From Cyanobacteriota bacterium (lineage in GTDB: Bacteria; Cyanobacteriota; Cyanobacteriia; SKYG9): 9,931 nucleotides of DNA. The DNA lies in NCBI GenBank assembly GCA_025054735.1, contig JANWZG010000113.1, positions 1-9,931 on the forward strand, written 5' to 3'. Within the stretch, counting starts at the first letter, position 1. Every line of letters starts with the position of its first letter. Shown here piece after piece: positions 1 to 6,504 of this stretch. A program made the translations under genes and the position numbers. A model generated the notes under the pieces. That model did not search any database. It saw nothing but the letters and a program-made list of their open reading frames with translations, and was not told the origin of the DNA.

Positions 1-59
1 AGTGGGTTATTCTTAACGTTAACAGAGCATTGCTCGGTGCACAGCACGACTGTTATGCG

Positions 60-2537
60 CTAACTCAGATCGACTCCTAGGAACTTGTCGAGGAAGCGCG
101 TGCGCCAGACAGCTCGTAGAATCAAGCACCACTCTAAGGCCACAAGTACCAAGAAACCGAGTTGCCGGGGGGTGAGGGCAGCGAGTTCAAAAAATTGTCG
201 CAGGGGCGGAATGTAGAGAATGAGGAGGTATAGCCCTAGCAACCCTAATGCCGTCGCAGAGTAACGCCAGTCACCGCTGAGGGGTTCGCCGCCAGTCCAG
301 GCGGGGGTAGGTGGTTTTAGAAAGGGAATCAGCAAGAGTTCGCAAAACACCAAAATGGTGACTAACATGGTGCGGGGCAGGGTGTAGTCAAGTTCCTGAA
401 AGCTGACACCGGGGGGTAAGTTAATGATTTCTTTTACTAGATAGAGCATGTAGACCAAGAGAGCTACAAAGGACATGGTTACTGCGGCAGGGATTGTAAA
501 GTGGAGGAGCGATCGCACCACACTGCGTCGCCGAGTTACGGGACGGGGCTTGGCCCATGCAGGCATAACCGCAGCCGGAAAACCTACCCCAATTAGGGCT
601 GTAATCGCACTGTGCTTATTTACCAGGGGAAAACTATCAGTAGCCATCGCTGTCGCAAAGATCAAGATTGTCGTACAGAGAACACGGACGATAAACAGGG
701 TAAGAACATCCCGGATGCCACTGCGAATCCGCTGACCCTCTAGAAAGGCATGGGGCAGCGCTGCGAAGGAGTCTCTCAGTAATACGATATCAGCTACCCC
801 ACGGGTGGCCTTGCTGCCACTTTCCATAGCAATGCCTAAATTGGCTTGTTTCAAGGACAGCACATCATTGACTCCATCCCCAATCATGGCGACATAGTGC
901 CCCTGACGGCGGAGGCTTTTTACAAGCTGGGCCTTCTGGTCTGGGGTAACGCGCCCAAAGACGGTAGCTCTGGCAACAACCTGGGCAAATTGATCATCGC
1001 TCATGTGGGCAAGGTCTTGACCTGAAATCACCGGCTGATTGTTGTCGAGTCCTGCCTGTTTTGCCAAGGCAGCTACGGTTTGGGGATGGTCGCCAGAGAT
1101 GATTTTTACCTGGATGCCTGCTTGGGCGAAGCTCTGGAGAGTGCGCTTTGCCTCTGGGCGCAGTTGGTCACTAAGGTGCACAATCCCTAGGGGTTGAAGC
1201 GCGGAGGGTAACAGTGGGTTATCGGGGTCTGTGAGCACTGTGCCTGGATCAGCGGCGTAGGCGAATAACAACACACGAAACCCCTGACTGGTTCCTAATG
1301 TTACGTAGTTAGCCACACGGTCGGCCATGTCTGGGGTCAGAGCAAGCAAGCTGGTGAGGGTTTCTGGGGCACCCAATACATATAGCCCTGGCTTTGGCTC
1401 ATCAGCCATGACGATCGCGCTCCAGCGTCGCACTGACGAGAATGCAACCTCGGCTTTTACCGTTCGTGGGCAACCAGGGTAGGTGACTGCTAACGCCTCG
1501 CTAGTGCGGTTATGGGTGGTAACATTGGCGGCAAAATCTCCCAAGGCTTGGGCCAGTTCTGTGGGTGTGGCTTCTAAGGGTACGATTGTTTCTACTGTAA
1601 TTTCATTGGTGGTCAGGGTGCCTGTTTTATCAGAACAAAGCACATCTACATTGCTTAGAGACTCCACTGCATTTGCCTGCTGAATGAGGATATCATCCCC
1701 CACCATGTGCACAGCAGCAATGCCATAGGCCAAAGTAATGGCCAAGAGCAACCCTGTGGGTACTAACCCTGCAATCACAGCCGCACGTTGCACAGCATCG
1801 GAAATGGAGTAAGAGCGTCCTAGGAAGCTAATCCCCACTAAGATCCACAGGAAACAGGCTAGTAGCAAAAAGGCTCGGATTACTAGGTTGATTTCCTTTT
1901 GCAGGGGGGTGTAAATTTGGCGAAAGGCACGGGCACCTGTGACGAGTTGATAGGCGATCGTCTCTACACCAACCTTAGTGGCTTGGAAGCAGGCATGACC
2001 ACTGACGCAGATTGTGCCGGAATAAACGGGGTCTCCTGATTGTTTGACGATCGTGTCAGATTCACCAGTGAGTAGAGACTCATCCACATCCAGCCGACCA
2101 TCACCAACGATCGTCCCATCCACTAGAATCTGATCCCCAGATCGCACCACCACAATGTCTTCTAGCACAATGTCCGCAGGGTCGATAGTCTGCTCTCGCC
2201 CATCTCGAATCACACTGACACTGGGACGGTTCAGCAAGGCGATGCGGTCAAGCTGTCGCTTTGCCCAAATTTCTTGATAGATGCTGACAATAACACCGCT
2301 AAAGATCACTACCACCACCAAGATGGCGTCACCATAGCTGTTCAACAGCACTAACACGATGCTGATGGTAAGAAATACAGCGTTAATAAAGGTGAACAAG
2401 TTTTCTTGAAAGATTTCTCGATAGGAACGACTAGAGGGCAATTTAGCGTTATTGCCTTGTCCGTTTGCCCGTCGCTGTGCTACCTCTGCTTGCGTCAGTC
2501 CTTGCGTAGCCACCAGTGGGTGTTCGTTATCCACCAT
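60..2537 (-). CDS. P-type cation-translocating ATPase, CtpE-like
   Basis: An ATP-driven cation pump of the inner membrane, 825 residues. Seen: actuator-domain TGES at residues 157-160; phosphorylation motif DKTGTLT with Asp303; a short nucleotide-binding domain (about 320-450) with a GAPE motif at 389-392; hinge SGDHPQT from 481; GDGVND at 553-558. About ten hydrophobic segments fit M1-M2 (47-88), M3-M4 (218-275) and M5-M10 (611-810). There is no N-terminal heavy-metal domain and no CPC motif, which argues against copper or zinc P1B pumps. The overall pattern, including QQANAVESLSNVDVLCSDKT before the active Asp, resembles the mycobacterial CtpE group (reported Ca2+ uptake), but the ion is my inference. 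M4 reads VPTGL where P2-type pumps have PEGL. The ATG start has AGGA at 2545-2548, 7 nt upstream. It is divergent from the RCK gene and has no visible operon partner. Confidence 0.93.
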   Translation of the reverse strand: MVDNEHPLVATQGLTQAEVAQRRANGQGNNAKLPSSRSYREIFQENLFTFINAVFLTISIVLVLLNSYGDAILVVVVIFSGVIVSIYQEIWAKRQLDRIALLNRPSVSVIRDGREQTIDPADIVLEDIVVVRSGDQILVDGTIVGDGRLDVDESLLTGESDTIVKQSGDPVYSGTICVSGHACFQATKVGVETIAYQLVTGARAFRQIYTPLQKEINLVIRAFLLLACFLWILVGISFLGRSYSISDAVQRAAVIAGLVPTGLLLAITLAYGIAAVHMVGDDILIQQANAVESLSNVDVLCSDKTGTLTTNEITVETIVPLEATPTELAQALGDFAANVTTHNRTSEALAVTYPGCPRTVKAEVAFSSVRRWSAIVMADEPKPGLYVLGAPETLTSLLALTPDMADRVANYVTLGTSQGFRVLLFAYAADPGTVLTDPDNPLLPSALQPLGIVHLSDQLRPEAKRTLQSFAQAGIQVKIISGDHPQTVAALAKQAGLDNNQPVISGQDLAHMSDDQFAQVVARATVFGRVTPDQKAQLVKSLRRQGHYVAMIGDGVNDVLSLKQANLGIAMESGSKATRGVADIVLLRDSFAALPHAFLEGQRIRSGIRDVLTLFIVRVLCTTILIFATAMATDSFPLVNKHSAITALIGVGFPAAVMPAWAKPRPVTRRRSVVRSLLHFTIPAAVTMSFVALLVYMLYLVKEIINLPPGVSFQELDYTLPRTMLVTILVFCELLLIPFLKPPTPAWTGGEPLSGDWRYSATALGLLGLYLLILYIPPLRQFFELAALTPRQLGFLVLVALEWCLILRAVWRTRFLDKFLGVDLS
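509..516. repeat. HIP1 octamer GCGATCGC
   Basis: Exact copy of the highly iterated palindrome of many cyanobacterial genomes, inside the ATPase gene. It supports a cyanobacterial origin. Confidence 0.9.
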
Positions 2538-2712
2538 AAAATTGTCCTAGCCTGTTACACATACGATCGTGTCTATTACTTACCACTAGAGCAACAGACT
2601 TGTTAAGCAGTCCATCCTGTTTTGGTAGCTTTTATACCTCAAGCCCTGCCTTCCTAAAGCTTCCTATGGTGAGAAGAGGGACAAGGAACAATCAAGCCCG
2701 CAAGTTTAGTGG

Positions 2713-2748
2713 GCACGTCTCAATGAGTTTGCACGTCTTAATGAGGTT
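2713..2748. repeat. 18-bp imperfect tandem repeat, two copies
   Basis: Copies at 2713-2730 and 2731-2748 both begin GCACGTCT and share AATGAG. They differ at two positions (C/T at position 9 and T/G at position 16). They lie about 175 bases upstream of the ATPase start and just left of the MITE-like element. They could be an operator or a neutral duplication. Confidence 0.75.
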
Positions 2749-2892
2749 GGTTGATAAACGTTAATCCCAACGCTAGCAGGTTTTCTACAACAGGAACCTA
2801 GCCAAAATCGGTAGTACCGTTCCAAAAACTGTGACCTAGATTGCCCTATGGTTAGGCAGGTGCATTCCACTTGTGTAGCCCTCGCCCTAAAT

Positions 2893-2915
2893 CCCTCTCC
2901 CAAGCAGGGAGAGGG
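2893..2915. repeat. Hairpin repeat, 9-bp perfect stem
   Basis: CCCTCTCCC (2893-2901), loop AAGCA, GGGAGAGGG (2907-2915). This purine/pyrimidine hairpin is a form I recall as frequent between cyanobacterial genes. Here it forms the left inner arm of the MITE-like element. No T-run follows, so I do not call it an intrinsic terminator. Confidence 0.75.
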
Positions 2916-2936
2916 ACTTCTAATCCGGATCCTCTT

Positions 2937-2976
2937 CTCCCAACCCCCGTTCGCGGGGGGCTAGGGGGGCTGGGAG
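2937..2976. repeat. Hairpin repeat with TTCG tetraloop
   Basis: Outer stem CTCCCA (2937-2942) pairs with TGGGAG (2971-2976). Inner stem CCCCCG (2944-2949) pairs with CGGGGG (2954-2959) around a TTCG loop. The G-rich right side (2955-2974) contains several G-runs. It is the right inner arm of the MITE-like element. Confidence 0.65.
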
Positions 2977-3050
2977 TTGAGGGCTTATTTGCGTAAGTGG
3001 GATGCACCCCGGTTAGGCTGCTATTGCCCTAGGATAATTACATCGCTAGT

Positions 3051-3079
3051 TTGAAGTAAAGTTTGTATAAAAGTATAAA
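3051..3079 (+). promoter_or_regulatory. Candidate sigma70-type promoter for the RCK gene
   Basis: TTGAAG (3051-3056), a 17-base spacer and TATAAA (3074-3079), followed by a purine start region near 3086. A second TATAAA lies at 3066-3071. It points to the gene at 3430, which would leave a long leader. The call rests on box similarity and spacing only. Confidence 0.4.
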
Positions 3080-3285
3080 GAGCAACCTATGAAGAGCACT
3101 GTAACCATGAGCACGTGCTGTCTTGGTTGAGGAACGCTATTCAGCTAGCTGGTTGCTAGACAAAACTCTTGAAACTCCTATTCTCTTGTGGGTTGTTAGC
3201 GACAGCGTAAATCAACAAAACATAGGCTGGTGTTGGGTTTCACATTATTCAACTCAGCCTGTAAAAAGATTCTGTTAGTCAACCA

Positions 3286-3312
3286 GATTTAACTAGTCAG
3301 ATTAACTAGTCA
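3286..3312. repeat. 13/14-bp tandem repeat upstream of the RCK gene
   Basis: GATTTAACTAGTCA (3286-3299) is followed directly by GATTAACTAGTCA (3300-3312), differing by one T. Each copy holds the palindrome ACTAGT. It lies 117 bases before the start codon and could be a tandem operator, or simply a small duplication. Confidence 0.6.
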
Positions 3313-3429
3313 CAAGTTATTCGAGGGTGCCATGACGACTAGCCACAGTGGTATTACGTGTTGCCTGTCCGTTATGTTGGTGTTGAACTCATCCCATCAG
3401 TATTAAAGGTAAGTTAAAGGTAATGCTCT

Positions 3430-5556
3430 ATGCTTGCTGATGATGGCGTTAAGCCCAACTCTGCTGGGTCAATGTACTTCCTGGTTTGTGGTTTAGGAAG
3501 CCTGGGGCAATATTGCGTCACAAAGTTAAAGGAATTTGGTGTGCAGGTAGGTGCGATTGACGCAGTTCAACCTGTCTATTGGCAAATCCCTGGCTTATCA
3601 AGCCTATTGGACTATCTTGTCATAGGCGACTGTCGCCAGCCAGAAGTCCTCATCAAGGCTAATATTCACGCTTGTCGTTCAGCTCTAGTTGTTGCTAGTG
3701 ATGAGCGGATTAATCTCGACACAGCCTTTGCCATTCGCTTGCTCAATCCCCATGTGCGCCTAGTGGTTCGTTCTTCTAAGCAAAACTTAAATGAGCTGTT
3801 AGAAAAACAGTTGGGAAATTTTGTTGCTCTAGAACCAATGCAGTTGCCTGCCCCTGCCTTTGCGATCGCAGCCCTAGAGAGCGATATCCAAGGCATCATC
3901 AACCTAGACGAGCACCTACTCCGCATCGTTCGATACCATATGGATAGTAACCATCCCTGGTGTCATCATCGCTGCATCCATGAACTCAATGGTCGTCACC
4001 GTCGGATTCTCAGCCACAGCCCAAGGTCAGCCGAATTACCGAAGGAATTTTATAGCTGGGATCCTGAAGCCAGGGTACAAGCCGGAGATGTCATAACCTG
4101 TGTTGAAGTAACCCATCGGTTGACTGACCAGCTAGCCGCCACTAGTGGACAATCAACCCCTCTACAGCCATCGGTGTCATCACAGCCACCCTTAAACCAG
4201 CCTCCGAGGAGAGTTAGTCAAGCGAATAACAGACAACAACTAACTCCATGGTTTTGGCAACAGCGCGTCGGACGATGGCTACAGATCTTTTGGCAAGCTA
4301 CAGCCCAACAACAGTCCAAGCGAGTCGCACTGATTATGGGAATCACAGTGCTGACGTTAATCATTGCAGGTACAACTGTCTTAAAGGCAGCCCATCCTCA
4401 GGAAAGTTGGCTAAAGGCTCTGTACGTCACGGGTGTCATGCTGTTGGGATCCTACGACATCGTATTTGGAGCCTTGGATCCTGCCGACACAATCCCCCTG
4501 TGGATGCGATTTATGAATCTGTTCTACATGCTGATGGGAACGGCTGCTACGGCTGTTCTGTTTGCACTGCTGACGGAAAGTTTGTTGGCAGCTAAGTTTC
4601 AACTCCCCAATCGCCGCCCACCTTTGCCCACCCACAACCATGTTGTGCTGATTGGGCTTGGACGCTTAGGCCAACGCATTGCCGCCTTATTGCAAAAACT
4701 GCAACAGCCACTAGTTGTTGTCAGCAGTCATGTGCCTGATGACACGATCTTGCCCCAGATACCGATCGTGGTAGAGGACTTAACGGCTGCTCTTGAGCGA
4801 GTGAACCTTGCCACCGCCAAGAGTGTTGTAGTTACTACCGACGACGAAATGCTGAACCTAGAGATTGGATTAAGGGTAAAAGCAACAAACCCTGCCGCAG
4901 GCTTAGTGATTCGCACCTTCGATCCCCAATTTAGTGACAACTTAGCCCAACTGTTGCCCGAGGCAGATGTAATGTGTGTGTATGCCCTCGCTGCTGAAGC
5001 ATTTGCAACGGCTGCCTTTGGTGAAAATATTCTCACCCTACTCCGCTGGAATGATCAAACAGTGTTGGTTGTGGAATATACCATTCAGCCCGACGAGCCG
5101 ATTAAAGGCTTGCTACTAGCCGAAGTTGCCTATGGCTACGGTGTTGTGCCTATCTTGCATCGAGGGATTGATCAACCAGAGGCTCGGTTGATGCCATCGG
5201 ACGATACCGTATTGGAAGTTGGCGATCGTCTAGTCGTCTTAGCCACACCTAGCAGTCTACATTGCATTGAACAACGGGCCATGAAACCGCGCACTTGGCA
5301 GATTTACATCGATCGCGTCGCCTTCCGTGATAGTACGTTTGAAGGAGCTAGAATCATCACCCGCATCACAGGCTGTAGCATGACTCTAGCCACTCAGGTA
5401 ATGGATCAAGTGCCTACCATACTCCCAATTAACCTATATCAGCAGCAAGCCCAGCGCCTAATGCGAGAGCTACTCAAATTTCGCGTGATGTCGCACTTAG
5501 TACCCTGTGCACCACCAGACTCTCTATCCATTAACCAGCATCAAACATTACATTAG
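3430..5556 (+). CDS. Channel-like membrane protein with two RCK/TrkA-N domains
   Basis: 708 residues. Order seen: a first Rossmann RCK domain (about 16-150) with GLGSLGQ at 21-27; a TrkA-C-like part to about 228; a Gln/Pro/Ser-rich linker (235-270); a membrane segment (about 298-319); a re-entrant pore-like loop (325-347); a second membrane segment (356-385); a second RCK domain (about 402-540) with GLGRLGQ at 409-415; a TrkA-C-like part (543-610); and a C-terminal module (620-690). In related proteins RCK domains bind NAD(H) or nucleotides and gate K+ flux, so this is probably a nucleotide-regulated cation channel. The filter position reads LLGSYDIV rather than TVGYGDxV, so K+ selectivity should not be assumed. 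The start has AAAGG about 10 bases upstream, but Met15 at 3472, directly before the first beta strand, is a possible alternative. It stands alone on its strand, with 195 bases to the next gene. Confidence 0.88.
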   Translation: MLADDGVKPNSAGSMYFLVCGLGSLGQYCVTKLKEFGVQVGAIDAVQPVYWQIPGLSSLLDYLVIGDCRQPEVLIKANIHACRSALVVASDERINLDTAFAIRLLNPHVRLVVRSSKQNLNELLEKQLGNFVALEPMQLPAPAFAIAALESDIQGIINLDEHLLRIVRYHMDSNHPWCHHRCIHELNGRHRRILSHSPRSAELPKEFYSWDPEARVQAGDVITCVEVTHRLTDQLAATSGQSTPLQPSVSSQPPLNQPPRRVSQANNRQQLTPWFWQQRVGRWLQIFWQATAQQQSKRVALIMGITVLTLIIAGTTVLKAAHPQESWLKALYVTGVMLLGSYDIVFGALDPADTIPLWMRFMNLFYMLMGTAATAVLFALLTESLLAAKFQLPNRRPPLPTHNHVVLIGLGRLGQRIAALLQKLQQPLVVVSSHVPDDTILPQIPIVVEDLTAALERVNLATAKSVVVTTDDEMLNLEIGLRVKATNPAAGLVIRTFDPQFSDNLAQLLPEADVMCVYALAAEAFATAAFGENILTLLRWNDQTVLVVEYTIQPDEPIKGLLLAEVAYGYGVVPILHRGIDQPEARLMPSDDTVLEVGDRLVVLATPSSLHCIEQRAMKPRTWQIYIDRVAFRDSTFEGARIITRITGCSMTLATQVMDQVPTILPINLYQQQAQRLMRELLKFRVMSHLVPCAPPDSLSINQHQTLH
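3862..3869. repeat. HIP1 octamer GCGATCGC
   Basis: Exact HIP1 copy within the RCK gene. Confidence 0.9.
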
Positions 5557-5699
5557 TGTTCTCTATGCTAGTATGCTCGTGGCTGATGGCTTTGAGTCTC
5601 AATCAGGGCTATACCTGAACATTGCCTGTTAGAGGACAAGCGTCTAATCGTCGAGCAGCAAATCCAAGGAAAATTGCTGTGGCATACAATGGTGGACAT

Positions 5700-5725
5700 T
5701 TCTGTTGCACGATTCTGTTGCACGA
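5700..5725. repeat. Perfect 13-bp tandem repeat before the endonuclease gene
   Basis: TTCTGTTGCACGA occurs twice with no gap (5700-5712 and 5713-5725), ending 26 bases before the endonuclease ATG. A TACAAT that could be a -10 box lies just upstream (5685-5690), without a good -35 box. The position suits an operator or a leader control site for the R-M system, but a chance duplication is possible. Confidence 0.7.
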
Positions 5726-5736
5726 TAGGTATGTTC

Positions 5737-5742
5737 AGAGGA
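5737..5742 (+). promoter_or_regulatory. Ribosome binding site of the endonuclease
   Basis: AGAGGA ends 9 bases before the ATG at 5752. It supports this start and makes a TATGTT at 5730-5735 an unlikely -10 box, because its transcript would begin after the site. Confidence 0.6.
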
Positions 5743-5751
5743 AAACCATAG

Positions 5752-6504
5752 ATGCCCGTTAACTTCGATAGCATTATCAGCACTTCAAATTCTGAAGCAA
5801 ACTTTTTAAGGATTTTTGAAAATGCGTTTTCTCAACAAGACCAGCCACTGCTCGAAGCGCATCGAACAATTCTCACAGCCTGCTACCAAAATCCAGGACT
5901 TTCTCCAACCCTAAAAGCCGATACACCAGAAGCATTAGCCAAGGCTTGGTTAAAAAAGTATAACGATAGTTATGAAAATCGAATTTCAAGGCGAATCTCA
6001 CGAATCCCAGGCACAGTTGCCGATCCAATCGTTAGTGTCATTATCAATGCCCGATTGACAGGACTAACAACAGAACATCTTGAGCTAATCAAATATGCCC
6101 ATAGGCTATCAATGTCTGCCGAAAATATTCAAGGATTACTACTAGAGGAATTTCTAGCTGGGCAACTTGCTGATTATGGTTGGTACTGTTGTTGGGGAGA
6201 CTTGGTTCGGCACGTAGATTTTTGTAATGTCGATGGTTCTCTCTTGCAGGTCAAAAATCGTAGCAACTCGGAAAACAGTTCATCGTCTAAAGTCCGAATT
6301 AATCGGCCCATTGAAAAATGGTATCGAGTTGATGCCAGAACAGGTTCCTATCGATGGTCTGACTTCAACAATAGGTACAACACGAATCGCTTTTCAGAAG
6401 AAAACTTTGTTATCTTTGTTCAACAGGTTCTAATCCGCAATCCAGATGCCTTAGCCATTGAAGTAAACAATCCTTGGAAGGATTTGTCAGATTCATCAAA
6501 CTAA
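5752..6504 (+). CDS. Type II restriction endonuclease, SinI-like (predicted GGWCC)
   Basis: 250 residues, close to the size I recall for R.SinI, so apparently complete. A nuclease-like core is visible: Glu132/Glu133 in a helix (LLLEEFLAGQL), then VDF with Asp156, then LLQVKNRSNSENSSSS (164-179) with Lys168. This resembles a PD-(D/E)XK active site in which the second acidic position is Gln166. The QVKNRSNSENSSSS block and the YGW...WGD strand before it match my memory of the SinI family, which cuts GGWCC; Eco47II/Sau96I enzymes (GGNCC) have a related but different KNKxNTMNSSSS block. The neighbouring convergent cytosine methyltransferase supports the role. The gene looks more A/T-rich by eye than its flanks, consistent with transfer, though I did not compute this. 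Family identity is from memory, not a search. Confidence 0.8.
   Translation: MPVNFDSIISTSNSEANFLRIFENAFSQQDQPLLEAHRTILTACYQNPGLSPTLKADTPEALAKAWLKKYNDSYENRISRRISRIPGTVADPIVSVIINARLTGLTTEHLELIKYAHRLSMSAENIQGLLLEEFLAGQLADYGWYCCWGDLVRHVDFCNVDGSLLQVKNRSNSENSSSSKVRINRPIEKWYRVDARTGSYRWSDFNNRYNTNRFSEENFVIFVQQVLIRNPDALAIEVNNPWKDLSDSSN

Larger units (their letters stand above)
2859..3008. mobile_element. Putative MITE with inverted ends and 8-bp target duplication
   Basis: A 150-bp element with no coding frame of its own. Left end GGTGCATTCCACTT (2859-2872) is the reverse complement of right end AAGTGGGATGCACC (2995-3008) with one mismatch. The direct repeat GGTTAGGC lies outside both ends (2850-2857 and 3011-3018), separated from them by 1 and 2 bases, as a target-site duplication would be. 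Inside, GCCCTC (2878-2883) pairs with GAGGGC (2979-2984), enclosing two G/C-rich hairpins, so the whole element can fold into one nested cruciform. This structure fits a non-autonomous transposable element mobilised in trans. No transposase is in the window, so the parent family is unknown. The inner hairpins resemble common cyanobacterial short dispersed repeats, so it may instead be a composite of such repeats. Confidence 0.6.
2538..3429. other. Divergent intergenic gap rich in repeats
   Basis: 892 bases between divergent genes. I find no protein-coding frame that I believe and no tRNA cloverleaf. It contains an 18-bp imperfect tandem repeat (2713-2748), a palindromic MITE-like element (2859-3008), a candidate promoter facing right (3051-3079) and a 13/14-bp tandem repeat (3286-3312). 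The ATPase promoter should lie in 2550-2700 on the minus strand, but no box pair there is convincing. The stretch 3086-3429 would be a leader of about 340 bases for the RCK gene if the promoter call is right; I see only weak hairpins in it. Confidence 0.7.

Noticed and set aside
13..22. 10-bp palindrome TTAACGTTAA downstream of the ATPase
   Set aside because: It has no loop and no T-run, so it is not a terminator. One palindrome of this length is unremarkable.
2706..2903. 65-codon open frame on the minus strand
   Set aside because: It runs through the tandem repeat and into the MITE-like element, and its product has no recognisable features. It is best explained by repeat sequence.
3145..3159. 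CTAGC / GCTAG hairpin in the RCK leader
   Set aside because: The stem is only five pairs with no following T-run, too weak to call a terminator or attenuator.
2538..3429. tRNA gene, CRISPR array or known riboswitch in the gap
   Set aside because: I found no cloverleaf, no evenly spaced repeat series and no recognisable riboswitch core. The repeats present are two-copy tandems.
5705..5735. TTGCAC / TATGTT promoter for the endonuclease
   Set aside because: The spacer is 19 bases and the transcript would start after the AGAGGA ribosome site, so it does not fit.
5568..5783. 71-codon minus-strand frame between the RCK gene and the endonuclease
   Set aside because: It overlaps the endonuclease start and its upstream repeat, and no ribosome site or family resemblance is visible. 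A divergent small controller gene was considered, but the product has no helix-turn-helix pattern.
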